Part shown: piece after piece, positions 1-8,373 of the stretch
Layout: every line of letters begins with the position of its first letter
Position numbering within the stretch: position 1 is the stretch's first letter
NCBI GenBank assembly: GCA_016841945.1
Contig: JAENYC010000021.1
Span: 1 to 64,000 of the forward strand
Direction: 5' to 3'
DNA from: Haloplasma contractile
Lineage (GTDB): Bacteria > Bacillota_I > Bacilli_A > Haloplasmatales > Haloplasmataceae
Length of the DNA stretch: 64,000 nt
Notes under the pieces: generated by a model
Seen by the model: only the letters and a program-made list of their open reading frames with translations
Databases searched by the model: none
What the model was told of the DNA's origin: nothing
Translations under genes and position numbers: made by a program

Positions 1-9
1 TTTGTATAC

Positions 10-40
10 AAAAAATGGTGTGAGCATCTCACCCACACCA
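10..40 (-). terminator. Terminator of the M1-peptidase operon
   Basis: An imperfect hairpin (TGGTGTGAG at 16-24 against a CT..CACACCA arm ending at 40) lies directly after the stop codon of the leftward gene. A-residues at 10-15 give a U-tract on the minus strand. This closes the two-gene peptidase operon. Confidence 0.7.
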
Positions 41-44
41 AATA

Positions 45-1250
45 TTATAGAACCACTTTTTTTAACTTATTATCTAAATACATTGAGATATCTTTACCTT
101 CTAAATCCGTTAATAATTGAAGAAGGTGTTTTGTTTCTCTAATATCATGTAGATGAACTTGTTTTAAGAAATTGATAAATTGCTTCCTTCCTATTTTATT
201 TTCTAATTGATATAGGATATAGGCACCTTTTAAATATAAAACATCATGCGCTTTTGGATGGTCTCTACTAATCTGATAGATTGGCGGTAAACCTTTTGAT
301 TTCTCTTCATATTTCTTGATATATTCAAAAAACTTATCTTCACCTTCATAAGTTCGTATAAATAATAAAGCAGAGTATTCTGCGAATGATTCATTTAACC
401 AATCTTCCCAAGAATTGGTGTTAATGGATTTATTCCACCAAAGATGAGCTAACTCATGTGCGAGATAACGGATATTCAGTTTATTATTTTTATTTAACAC
501 ATTCTTTGAAAAAACAATTAATTTGGGTCTACTATATCCACCTCCTTTGATTCTTGGTACAATCACAATGGATAAATGATTGGATGTCTTTAGTTTTGTA
601 AAAAGTGATGTATAGGAATCTAAAATGGATTGACAAGCATCATTCATTGCTACTACAGCATGTTTATCATCATCATCAATATAGTAAATGGTTAAGTTGT
701 CTTTGCAATGTAATTTATAAAAGTGGTGAGATGCGATTAGTGTAGCGTCATTATGTGGTAGATTTTCTTTTATCTTCCATGTTATATTTTTTCTTTGCCC
801 ATTTATTAGTTCATAATTACTTGGCAGGTTTACTTTGAAGTCGAATGTAGCTTCTTGTAAATCTTTTGTTAGCGGATAATAAGGTGTATATATTCCTAAT
901 TCTATAAATTCTTGTTCGATTCGATTAGTGGTCCATGGTGTTAAAACAGGTACATTTCCCTGATAGTAAAATATTAAATCAATATTTTCACCTATTTTAT
1001 ATTGTCTATTAAAATAAAGCAATATTCTTTTAGCGTGTGAGATAAATGGACAAAATTCTACAATATCTTGACTCATTTCATAATTAGAGATAGCGTTACA
1101 TTTTATATTAGAGATGGTGAAATTTTTGTAAAGATATAGTTCTAAGTGATTAGAATTCTCTTTAAAAATATAAGTAAATTGAATATGTCCTTTAAAATAT
1201 TGTTTTAAAGGATTGATTTCTATATTTCCTTGGTAATGATTATATTTCAT
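45..1250 (-). CDS. Short M1-family (gluzincin) metallopeptidase, copy 2
   Basis: A 401-residue zinc-peptidase-like protein. The HELAH motif at residues 265-269 is followed about 17 residues later by WLNESFAEY, which supplies the usual third Glu ligand of M1 aminopeptidases. A glycine-rich stretch before it (KGGGYSRP) sits where M1 enzymes carry their GxMEN exopeptidase loop, but that motif itself is not there. The protein has only a beta-rich N-terminal half and the catalytic domain; canonical M1 enzymes are roughly twice as long. No signal peptide or membrane helix is seen, so a cytosolic location is likely. It lies 8 bp downstream of a clear paralogue, second in the operon, with an AGGTGG ribosome site. 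Catalysis is plausible because the ligands are intact; the substrate is unknown. Confidence 0.8.
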   Translation of the reverse strand: MKYNHYQGNIEINPLKQYFKGHIQFTYIFKENSNHLELYLYKNFTISNIKCNAISNYEMSQDIVEFCPFISHAKRILLYFNRQYKIGENIDLIFYYQGNVPVLTPWTTNRIEQEFIELGIYTPYYPLTKDLQEATFDFKVNLPSNYELINGQRKNITWKIKENLPHNDATLIASHHFYKLHCKDNLTIYYIDDDDKHAVVAMNDACQSILDSYTSLFTKLKTSNHLSIVIVPRIKGGGYSRPKLIVFSKNVLNKNNKLNIRYLAHELAHLWWNKSINTNSWEDWLNESFAEYSALLFIRTYEGEDKFFEYIKKYEEKSKGLPPIYQISRDHPKAHDVLYLKGAYILYQLENKIGRKQFINFLKQVHLHDIRETKHLLQLLTDLEGKDISMYLDNKLKKVVL

Positions 1251-1258
1251 TTTACCAC

Positions 1259-2437
1259 CTACAAACTTCTTAAATGTTTATTTAATTCTTTTGATACATC
1301 TTCTCCCTCTAATTTACCCAGAAGATATAGTAAATTTCTTGTATTATCGACTTTATTTATGTGAACTTGTTTTAAGAAATTTATGAAATTATTTTTACCT
1401 ATTTTGTTTTCTAATAAGTATAAGATGTAGGCGCCTTTAAAGTATAAAGCATTGTGTGCTTTTTCGTGTTTACGATCTAGTTGATAGATGACAGGTGTGT
1501 CATTTAAACAATTTTTGTATTTATTAATGATATCTTTAAAAGTTTCTTCTCCTATAAAATTCCTAACTATCATTAAGGCAGAATATTGAGCAAATGATTC
1601 ATTTAGCCAATCTTCCCAAGAATTTGCTTGTGCTTTATTCCACCAAAGATGGCTGATTTCATGTCCTATAAATGCGATATGATATTTAGATGTTTCAGTG
1701 AGATTTGATATCACAAGGAGATTAGGACGACAATAGGCACCACCTTCTTCTCTTGGTAATATGACAATTGAAAAGTCATTAGCGTAATCTGGTTTTGATA
1801 GGATATCATTTAAATAATTGAATACCCATTGACTTTCCTCACTGATTTGTCTAGCAACATCTTGGTTATTCTCATTCATATAATAAACATTGATATGTGA
1901 TTTTGTAATGGTTTTAAACCGATTAGAGGCTATTATTGTACAATCATTTCCATGAGTTTCTATTTTCCAACTATTATCAGTCTTATTTCCATTTATAAGA
2001 ATATAATCATCAGGTAATATCACATCAAAATTAAATATTGCACTTTCTAATTGTTCTGTTAATGGAAAGTAGGGAGAGTATAATCCTAATTCAATAAATC
2101 CCTCATCAAGTCGATTGACATGAAAAGGAGATAGCTCTATTGTACCTTGATAAACAAAATGAAGATGAATGGCTTCATTTTTATAGAAAGTTTTATTTAG
2201 TTTGATAATTAGTCTTTTAGACTCTAAAACAAATGGAGACCAGTTAATGATACCTGGACTTAATTCATAAGAAGTCATATCACTACTTATGAGTGATTCA
2301 ATCATAAGGTCTTTGTATAGATACAAGGTAAGTGTATCTATTTTGTCTTCTTTTACATAGTAGGTGAAATTAATATCAGCATTTAAATAATGTTTGTTTG
2401 GATTAAGTTCTATTAAGCCTTGATAGTTATTACGCAT
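1259..2437 (-). CDS. Short M1-family (gluzincin) metallopeptidase, copy 1
   Basis: A 392-residue paralogue of the next gene, and first in the operon. HEISH lies at residues 259-263 with WLNESFAQY downstream, so the zinc ligands and general-base Glu are present; GGAYCRP replaces the usual GxMEN loop. I chose the ATG at 2437 because AAAGGAGA lies 7 bases upstream of it; a longer reading to 2461 would place the ribosome site inside the gene. The two copies share layout and many motifs but have diverged clearly, so the duplication is not recent. Peptidase activity on short peptides is inferred from the family. Confidence 0.8.
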   Translation of the reverse strand: MRNNYQGLIELNPNKHYLNADINFTYYVKEDKIDTLTLYLYKDLMIESLISSDMTSYELSPGIINWSPFVLESKRLIIKLNKTFYKNEAIHLHFVYQGTIELSPFHVNRLDEGFIELGLYSPYFPLTEQLESAIFNFDVILPDDYILINGNKTDNSWKIETHGNDCTIIASNRFKTITKSHINVYYMNENNQDVARQISEESQWVFNYLNDILSKPDYANDFSIVILPREEGGAYCRPNLLVISNLTETSKYHIAFIGHEISHLWWNKAQANSWEDWLNESFAQYSALMIVRNFIGEETFKDIINKYKNCLNDTPVIYQLDRKHEKAHNALYFKGAYILYLLENKIGKNNFINFLKQVHINKVDNTRNLLYLLGKLEGEDVSKELNKHLRSL

Positions 2438-2521
2438 ATAATATTCTCCTTTATAAAACAATGTTTTGTTACATTATATATCATTGATTGTTAAAAATCA
2501 ACATATTTTAAAAAAAAGAAT

Positions 2522-2547
2522 AAAAAAGAGAGTGATTACTCACTCTC
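2522..2547 (-). terminator. Terminator after the DUF3137 gene
   Basis: Perfect 8-bp stem GAGAGTGA/TCACTCTC (2528-2535 with 2540-2547) and loop TTAC. The A-run at 2522-2527 becomes a U-tract on the minus strand, just after the stop at 2551. Confidence 0.8.
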
Positions 2548-2550
2548 GGT

Positions 2551-3420
2551 TTAATCTTTGAAAAGCGTTTGATCTAAATTTAGATGATAAACAAAATCTT
2601 TTATGTCCATTAATTGTTTTCTATATTCTTCTAGAATACTTAAATCAAGTGGACGAAACATCTTTAAATCAAAAGTATCTTGTTTTGAATTAATCGCGAT
2701 GTATAGATGATTATTTATAAATGAAAAACTAATTTTATTCCGATAATGTTCATCTAATTCGAGTAATCTATCCATGAAATGAGGCGTTAATATATAAAAA
2801 GCTTCATGTTCATTATCTGAATAAATTGATAGTTCTGAATTAAACTTGGTTGATTCAGTTTTGACTCGATTCCAACCAAATAAATGCTTGAAAAAATTGG
2901 GTTGATTAATTATAATATTTGATTTAAATCGTTTGTTGAACTCAAATTTATACACTCTACCTAAAAAGACAGTCACAACTTTAGTAGATTTACCACTTTT
3001 TCTAACATCTTGTAGTTTCAAATCTGCAGATTGAAAACTGACGCCTTCATATTCACCTGTCATTAAATCTTCTGAATAGTATCTATCCTGTCTTGATAGG
3101 ACTTTCGACTGATATACCTCTTCTTTATCAAAGCCACTTGTGACATCATAGTGACAGTTTGGATAGATTTTATTAATTTCATTTGGTAAATATTTTGTTT
3201 TAAATTCATTGCTTAAATTTTTAAAGCCTTTTGTAGCGTATGCAGAAATAGTTCCTCCACCGATAAATCCTATGGCTAACAAAGGAATCATCGTACCACG
3301 TGATGTTGCCCCAACTGGTATCCACAAGACAAAACAAATCCCTAACATGATATAACCAATGATCGTTATTGTTTCATATTGTTGTTTCTTTGTATTAAAG
3401 TATCGTAAATCTTTATCCAT
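2551..3420 (-). CDS. DUF3137-type membrane protein
   Basis: A 290-residue protein that resembles DUF3137 proteins. It has a short N-terminal cytosolic segment, two adjacent hydrophobic helices (about residues 20-65), then a long soluble part with FKTKYLPNEI, a YYSEDLMTGEYEGV-like stretch and a QDVRKSGKST...FLGRVYKFEF region. The function of the family is unknown. The start at 3420 is preferred because AAGGGGAT lies just upstream; an in-frame extension to 3477 has no ribosome site. It has its own terminator and stands alone. Confidence 0.7.
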   Translation of the reverse strand: MDKDLRYFNTKKQQYETITIIGYIMLGICFVLWIPVGATSRGTMIPLLAIGFIGGGTISAYATKGFKNLSNEFKTKYLPNEINKIYPNCHYDVTSGFDKEEVYQSKVLSRQDRYYSEDLMTGEYEGVSFQSADLKLQDVRKSGKSTKVVTVFLGRVYKFEFNKRFKSNIIINQPNFFKHLFGWNRVKTESTKFNSELSIYSDNEHEAFYILTPHFMDRLLELDEHYRNKISFSFINNHLYIAINSKQDTFDLKMFRPLDLSILEEYRKQLMDIKDFVYHLNLDQTLFKD

Positions 3421-3475
3421 CTCTTTATCCCCTTTACATATGATTATAGATATTATAACACAAAATAAAATAAAC

Positions 3476-3496
3476 ATCTCATAAAAATTATGAGAT
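3476..3496 (-). terminator. Possible terminator after the DUF438 gene
   Basis: Perfect 9-bp stem ATCTCATAA/TTATGAGAT with an AAA loop lies 10 bases after the DUF438 stop. The minus-strand tail is T-rich but has no continuous U-run, so termination may be partial. Confidence 0.5.
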
Positions 3497-3506
3497 GATA
3501 ATTTAT

Positions 3507-4736
3507 TTATTCTTTTACTAACCTTTTTTCACCACTAATTTCTTGTAAAGGTTTAATATTTTGAGTAACTTCTAAACTGCCTATATATCCACCATTTTCA
3601 TCTCGTACCGCAAAATATCTAATATACACAAATAAATCTTTCATGTTAATCCAAAAATCTTCTGATTCCTTTTTCTTGTTTTTAAAATCATCTAACATTT
3701 TATCTACAATATGAACACTGCTAGGTGGATGACAGTTTTGTACGGTTCTTCCAATTACTGCTTTTGTCCTTGGGAAAATTCTTTCTTTTCCATGGGAGAA
3801 GTATTTGACGACATCGTTTTTATCGATGAAAGTAATATCAAATGGGAGGTGATTTAACATGAGTTCTAATTCTTTAATATTCAATACACCTGTTTCAAAC
3901 TTTATCTTACCTGATGGTAAATTATCTTTATCTTGTGCTTTATCTTCCTCTTCATCAGTAAACTTTGGTGGAATCCATTTAATTGGTTTTTCAATAAACG
4001 TATAACCAAATTCATCACTTTCATCTTGAACTTTTAACCACTCATCCTGCGTTAATGAATCATCAGCCATAGGAAATAAGATATTTTCTTCTTTAAAGAT
4101 CATTTCTTCTATCTGAGTGATTAAATATTGAATATTTTCTAATAATTCTTCTTTTTTGTCTTTCTTCTCTTTTATTTCCTTTTTTGTCTTTTTGATTAAT
4201 TCTCTGATTTCATCATCCACACCCCACATTACTTGTGGAGGCCCGGTCATTCCGTATTTCTCAAGATAAGGAAAAATTAAATTTTCTTTCTTCAAATAAT
4301 GTCGCTCAATTTCCTTTAACTTATCTAAATCCTTGATTATTTTTTCTCTATTTTCTTTTGTATCATGACCTTTTAATAAATCAAGATGAAATCTTACTTT
4401 TACTCCTAAAAATTGCTTAATTTGATCGTTTTCACGTTTTAAGGTATTAAGCGGATGTCCTGGTGTATAAATAGAAGAGTTTGTTCTATGTATCTCATCA
4501 ATGGATCCTTTAAACACAGCTGAATGTACGTTACAAAGCCTTTGCACTTCTTCAATTGGCATTCCTTCCATAATGATATTTTGTTCAAGGTCCGATATCT
4601 CTTTAGCAGAAACATTTCCAAATTCCTTCTCGAATTCCTTTTTTACTTCATCGAAACTACCACCCTCATGTAATTTCATGATTAATTGTTTGAGTTTCTT
4701 TTGTCTATGTTCACGGTTATTAATAAATTCGCTCAT
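3507..4736 (-). CDS. DUF438 / hemerythrin-like / PAS protein
   Basis: A 409-residue soluble protein with three parts. An N-terminal DUF438 region (about 1-75) ends with a GMPIEEVQRLCNVH-type segment. A hemerythrin-like HHE helical bundle (about 90-225) shows HPLNTLKREN, EIERHYLKKENLIFPYLEK and EEMIFKEENILFPM, which carry the His and Glu ligands expected for a di-iron site. A C-terminal PAS domain (about 285-405) contains the NCHPP motif. The family is usually regarded as an iron- or oxygen/NO-related sensor; no output domain is attached, so it probably acts through a partner. It is divergently oriented from the double-Nudix gene. Confidence 0.85.
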   Translation of the reverse strand: MSEFINNREHRQKKLKQLIMKLHEGGSFDEVKKEFEKEFGNVSAKEISDLEQNIIMEGMPIEEVQRLCNVHSAVFKGSIDEIHRTNSSIYTPGHPLNTLKRENDQIKQFLGVKVRFHLDLLKGHDTKENREKIIKDLDKLKEIERHYLKKENLIFPYLEKYGMTGPPQVMWGVDDEIRELIKKTKKEIKEKKDKKEELLENIQYLITQIEEMIFKEENILFPMADDSLTQDEWLKVQDESDEFGYTFIEKPIKWIPPKFTDEEEDKAQDKDNLPSGKIKFETGVLNIKELELMLNHLPFDITFIDKNDVVKYFSHGKERIFPRTKAVIGRTVQNCHPPSSVHIVDKMLDDFKNKKKESEDFWINMKDLFVYIRYFAVRDENGGYIGSLEVTQNIKPLQEISGEKRLVKE

Positions 4737-4780
4737 GTTGTACTCCTTATATAATTAGTCTAATATTATTATAGATAATA

Positions 4781-4809
4781 TTGGTAAAATAATACATATT
4801 TGCTATAAT
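4781..4809 (+). promoter_or_regulatory. Promoter of the double-Nudix operon
   Basis: TTGGTA, 17-bp spacer and TATAAT preceded by TGC (extended -10), 32 bases before the ATG at 4841. GGAGAAGGAG upstream of the ATG is the ribosome site. Confidence 0.6.
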
Positions 4810-4840
4810 GGTAATTAAGGTAGGAGAAGGAGTCTGATGT

Positions 4841-5662
4841 ATGAAGAAACGGGATAAAAGAGCACAAATTGTCATCATAGAAAATGGACAATATGTTTTA
4901 TTAAAACAACATTATAAAAAAGAAAATCATTTTTTTTGGGTTTTACCTGGAGGAGGGAAAGAGGACGAGGAGACGATAGAGGAAGCAGCGATACGTGAGG
5001 CCAAAGAAGAAACAGGTTTAGATATAAAATTGCTCCCTTTTATATATGAGTTTTCTTTAGGTGATAAAGACAGATTATATAATAAAAAGGTGACCTTAGT
5101 CGGATATCCTATACAAGGTGATGTGAAGTTAGGATATGATTCTGAAGAAGATAGGCGCTTATGGTTTAATCTTGTTGATATTAAATGGCATCCAATAAAA
5201 GACATTGAAAATATTGATGCTATTACAAGACAAGATGTATTACCAGTAAAGTCTTATCTTGAAAATAATGATTTTGTGAAAAGAGCGGGTACACTTGTTT
5301 ATAAAGAAGAAGCAGGGAAGGTAAAATATTTACTCGTATCGATGCGTCATCATCCAAATAAGTATACGATACCTCAGGGACATGTAGAAAAAAATGAAAC
5401 CTATATAGAAACAGCAATAAGAGAAACTAAAGAAGAAGGTGGCGTGCTTACAGAAATTGAGAAGGATTTAGGGTATTTTTTTTATGAAAATAAAGAAAAA
5501 ATTTATCAAACCTACATATATTTAGGAAAATTTATAAAGAAGGTAATGCCCATAGAAAGTAGAGATGTTAAATGGCTATCATTTGAAGAGACTTTAGCTT
5601 TAGATATTCCTAAGGAAGCAAGACGCTTTTTAACAGAAATAAATCAAGAAATGAGGGATTAA
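4841..5662 (+). CDS. Protein with two tandem Nudix hydrolase domains
   Basis: 273 residues carrying two complete Nudix boxes. The first is at residues 38-60, with REAKEETGL after GGGKEDEE. The second is at residues 180-201, with RETKEEGG after GHVEKNE. Each keeps the metal-binding RExxEExG core, so both domains should cleave nucleoside-diphosphate-X substrates. The second domain begins near residue 148 with GTLVYK, like diadenosine-polyphosphate or mRNA-type Nudix enzymes. Single-domain Nudix proteins are the norm, so the fusion is notable. The gene ends directly against the ATG of a methyltransferase, which implies translational coupling. Substrates cannot be told from the sequence. Confidence 0.85.
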   Translation: MKKRDKRAQIVIIENGQYVLLKQHYKKENHFFWVLPGGGKEDEETIEEAAIREAKEETGLDIKLLPFIYEFSLGDKDRLYNKKVTLVGYPIQGDVKLGYDSEEDRRLWFNLVDIKWHPIKDIENIDAITRQDVLPVKSYLENNDFVKRAGTLVYKEEAGKVKYLLVSMRHHPNKYTIPQGHVEKNETYIETAIRETKEEGGVLTEIEKDLGYFFYENKEKIYQTYIYLGKFIKKVMPIESRDVKWLSFEETLALDIPKEARRFLTEINQEMRD

Positions 5663-6304
5663 ATGATGGTAGAACATCAGTTTGTGATTTGGGGAACACA
5701 TTGTGATTGTGGAGAGGACTGTTTTATACTACAAAATCAATTTCATCCATGGGTTCAATGTGATTTTGTTGTCAAGATGAATTGTCAAAAATGTGGGAAA
5801 GAAATAATGATTTCACAAAAAGAAGCGATGGAATTTTACAATGAAAAGATTTATTCATGTTTTCATTCCGTTAAAGGGGATATTATTGATTTAGGATGTG
5901 GTGGTGGTTTTATCACACAGTTTATCGCAAACCTTGATCATGTAAGGGAAGTATTTGGTTTAGATATTCAAGATTCAACTGTTGGAAAAGAGAACAAGGT
6001 GACCTTTATAAAAGATGATATTTCTAATATATCCAAGTATTTTAAAGAAAAATCAGTGGATTATATTGTTCACCGTGATGTTTTCATGTTTATTTCAGAT
6101 ACTAAACAGTATTTTGATGATGTATCTAAAATAGTCAAAAGAGGAGTTATACAATTAGGTTGGTATATGAAAGATAATGTTAGAATGTTAAATCAAATGC
6201 ACCCAGAGGAAATTAAAACAGAATTAGAAAAGAAAGGTTTTCATGTAAAACTCTCTTATCTAGATTGGTATAAATGTGGATATTTAATAGAAGCCAATAA
6301 ATAA
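5663..6304 (+). CDS. Class I SAM-dependent methyltransferase with Cys-rich N-terminus
   Basis: 213 residues. An N-terminal segment has cysteines at about 14, 16, 20, 33, 41 and 44 (the last two as CQKC), which suggests a bound metal, probably zinc. A Rossmann methyltransferase core follows, with motif I DLGCGGG at residues 76-82 and FGLDIQD as the acidic end of strand 2. The start codon abuts the stop of the double-Nudix gene, with a second in-frame ATG next to it. The coupling suggests both act on nucleotides or small phosphorylated compounds, but this is inference. Confidence 0.75.
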   Translation: MMVEHQFVIWGTHCDCGEDCFILQNQFHPWVQCDFVVKMNCQKCGKEIMISQKEAMEFYNEKIYSCFHSVKGDIIDLGCGGGFITQFIANLDHVREVFGLDIQDSTVGKENKVTFIKDDISNISKYFKEKSVDYIVHRDVFMFISDTKQYFDDVSKIVKRGVIQLGWYMKDNVRMLNQMHPEEIKTELEKKGFHVKLSYLDWYKCGYLIEANK

Positions 6305-6319
6305 GAAAGGAATTAATTT

Positions 6320-6492
6320 ATGACAGCATCATTTTCAGTATACAATCATCAAATAGATTATGAATTAGTCAATCAATTTCTATATCAAACTTATGAAAAA
6401 AATAAATATCCCAATGACGTGTACAACAATTAGGTGCCAATATTGTATATGTAGAATCAGGTCTTCCTTTTTATCAATCCATTGGATTTTAA
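6320..6492 (+). pseudogene. Internally deleted GNAT acetyltransferase remnant
   Basis: An ATG at 6320 with AGAAAGGAA upstream opens a frame that reads like a GNAT N-terminus and stops at about 6430. In another frame, the sequence ending at 6492 reads VYVESGLPFYQSIGF, the classic C-terminal 'FYxxxGF' signature of GNAT enzymes. The catalytic centre between them is missing. Only about 170 bp remain of a gene that would normally be 450-500 bp, so this is a deletion relic downstream of the methyltransferase. Confidence 0.7.
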
Positions 6493-6524
6493 CTTGTGTT
6501 CAATCGAGAAATATGGACAAAATA

Positions 6525-6553
6525 AAAAGCTGTAAGGATAACCTTCAGCTTTT
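6525..6553. terminator. Bidirectional terminator
   Basis: AAAAGCTG-t-AAGG pairs with CCTT-CAGCTTTT around an ATAA loop, between the plus-strand GNAT remnant and the convergent gene ending at 6559. Confidence 0.75.
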
Positions 6554-6558
6554 CATCT

Positions 6559-7017
6559 TTATTGTGATGAACTCAGTAGTTTTTTAATGAGTGAATCTAA
6601 TCTTTGAATTCTTGTATCTTCTTTTTTAGCACTCATGATTTTATTTATTTCTTCTTTTTTAATATAATGAGGAAGCGCATTAAATGCTTGTAGTAAATCA
6701 GCGTTATGTTTTAATTTTTGAATGATGATATCAGGAATTCTTAATGTTTTAATTTCGTCATTTAGTTCGAGTTTTACATGAATGGTATCTCCTCTTTTTT
6801 TCTTTAGAATATTTTGAAAATCCTTATTAAATACCATATAATGACCATTCTTACTCGGTAATAAAATTCCTTCTAATTGATAATCATCAATAAAGGTTTT
6901 AACATATACCCTTCCGTTAATCCCAAAAGCTTCTTTAACTGAAAACGGAATATAGAAGATAGTCCAATGAAGTTTCCCTTCTATTTTTACTAATTCTGCA
7001 TCAAATTCATAAATCAT
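6559..7017 (-). CDS. DUF1905 / YdeI-OmdA-like protein
   Basis: 152 residues. The first ~85 residues are a small beta-barrel of the DUF1905 type (VKTFIDDYQLEGILLPSKNG and FNKDFQNILKKKRGDTIHV). The C-terminal half, NADLLQAFNALPHYIKKEEINKIMSAKKEDTRIQRLDSL split over two helices, matches the 'bacteriocin-protection' YdeI/OmdA helical region. The molecular function of the family is not settled; members are linked to stress and peptide resistance. It is a single gene, convergent with the GNAT relic. Confidence 0.8.
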   Translation of the reverse strand: MIYEFDAELVKIEGKLHWTIFYIPFSVKEAFGINGRVYVKTFIDDYQLEGILLPSKNGHYMVFNKDFQNILKKKRGDTIHVKLELNDEIKTLRIPDIIIQKLKHNADLLQAFNALPHYIKKEEINKIMSAKKEDTRIQRLDSLIKKLLSSSQ

Positions 7018-7092
7018 TTTTCTTCCCCCTTCATTATATTTATTTAATTATAATTTATAAAAACAACGAATTCAATAAGATTGGTGGTACAT

Positions 7093-8280
7093 ATGAGAAT
7101 AACAAAAAAACAAGCACGACTATTTTTACTTTATTATCAAGATTTATTAATGCCAAGACGCCTGTGTAATAAAGATGGTATGATGAAATTCATGTATAAA
7201 GTGGGATCTATTCAATATGATCCTTTAAGTATTATTGACACAAATCCTAATCTTGTGTTTCAGTCAAGAGTAAAGAATTATCAATCAAATCTTTTATATG
7301 AATTATTGTATGAAGATAGATTATTGATTGATGATTGGGATAAGAATCAAAGTATTTATCCAATAAAAGATTGGCCATATTTTAGACGATATCGACAAAA
7401 AGGGTTAAGAACTCATTCAAAAGTTGATTTAAGTCAACATGAAATAATAAATGACATAAAATCAATCATCAAAAAGAGAGGTCCTATATCTTCAATTGAT
7501 ATTAATGATGATAAAAAAGTTGATTGGTTTTGGAATCATACAAAATTATCAAAAGTAGCGCTCGAAAGTATGTATATATGGGGTGATTTGGTTATTTCTC
7601 ATAAGGAAGGTGTGAGAAAATACTATGATTTAGCAACCCGAGTCATTCCTAAAGATATCTATGAAATGAGTGATCCAAATAAATATCTAGAAGATTTTTT
7701 TAAATGGATAGTTAAAAGAAGGATTGGTAGTGTAGGATTACTATGGAATAGGGGCAGTAATGCTTACTTAGGGATTTATTTTATGAAGAGTAAAGAAAGA
7801 AATCAGGCATTCAAATCTCTATATGATAATAATAAATTAATTGAAGTTGAGGTTGAAAATATTAAATATCCTTTATATATCCGTAAAGATGATGAATGGA
7901 TGTTATATGAAGTTATAGATGGATTGAATTACATAAAAACAGTATCTTTTATTGCACCACTTGATAATATCATGTGGGATAGAAAACTGATTAAGGCTTT
8001 ATTCGATTTTGATTATACATGGGAAGTATACAAACCTAAAAAACAAAGATTATATGGATATTATGTTTTACCTGTTCTATATGGAGATAGTTTTATTGGA
8101 CGAATAGAACCAGTTTTTGACAAAAAATCTAAAACACTAAAAATCAAAAATTTTTGGTTTGAAGATGATGTGAAAATAAATAAAACATTAATTCAAAAAA
8201 TTGAAAATGCAATCGAAAAATTTGCGAAATATTTAAATGCATCTAATATACAATATATATGTAAACTAGATAAAAAATAG
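7093..8280 (+). CDS. YcaQ/AlkX-like DNA glycosylase (HTH_42 winged-helix family)
   Basis: 395 residues with the family layout: KKQARLFLLYYQDLL at the N-terminus, GSIQYDPLSII around residues 38-48, multiple winged-helix modules (KLSKVALESMYIWGDL, RRIGSVGLLW) and a C-terminal FIAPLDNIMWDR and PVLYGDSFIGRI region. YcaQ of E. coli unhooks interstrand crosslinks and alkylated bases. Its family carries a Q-hydrophobic-D catalytic motif, matched here by Q41-Y-D43. The ATG at 7093 has GGTGGT just upstream; an upstream TTG at 7081 lies within the ribosome site. A role in repair of bulky or crosslinked bases is inferred. Confidence 0.8.
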   Translation: MRITKKQARLFLLYYQDLLMPRRLCNKDGMMKFMYKVGSIQYDPLSIIDTNPNLVFQSRVKNYQSNLLYELLYEDRLLIDDWDKNQSIYPIKDWPYFRRYRQKGLRTHSKVDLSQHEIINDIKSIIKKRGPISSIDINDDKKVDWFWNHTKLSKVALESMYIWGDLVISHKEGVRKYYDLATRVIPKDIYEMSDPNKYLEDFFKWIVKRRIGSVGLLWNRGSNAYLGIYFMKSKERNQAFKSLYDNNKLIEVEVENIKYPLYIRKDDEWMLYEVIDGLNYIKTVSFIAPLDNIMWDRKLIKALFDFDYTWEVYKPKKQRLYGYYVLPVLYGDSFIGRIEPVFDKKSKTLKIKNFWFEDDVKINKTLIQKIENAIEKFAKYLNASNIQYICKLDKK

Positions 8281-8308
8281 AACTTATATTAAAAAAAATA
8301 AAAAATTA

Positions 8309-8344
8309 TTGACATCTTATAAACAATCACGTAATATGTTTATA
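8309..8344 (+). promoter_or_regulatory. Promoter with embedded inverted repeat (DUF2087-operon operator)
   Basis: TTGACA at 8309-8314, exactly 17 bp, then TAATAT at 8332-8337. A perfect 8-bp inverted repeat TATAAACA (8318-8325) and TGTTTATA (8337-8344), spaced by 11 bp, covers the spacer and the end of the -10. A related half-site (ATAAACAT) follows. A repressor bound here would block RNA polymerase; the HTH protein encoded next is the obvious candidate. Confidence 0.7.
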
Positions 8345-8373
8345 GATACAATAAACATAGAAGGTGATTATTT

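Noticed and set aside
4439-4758. Frames on both strands near the DUF438 start
   Set aside because: They overlap the well-supported DUF438 gene and have low-complexity, non-family sequences.
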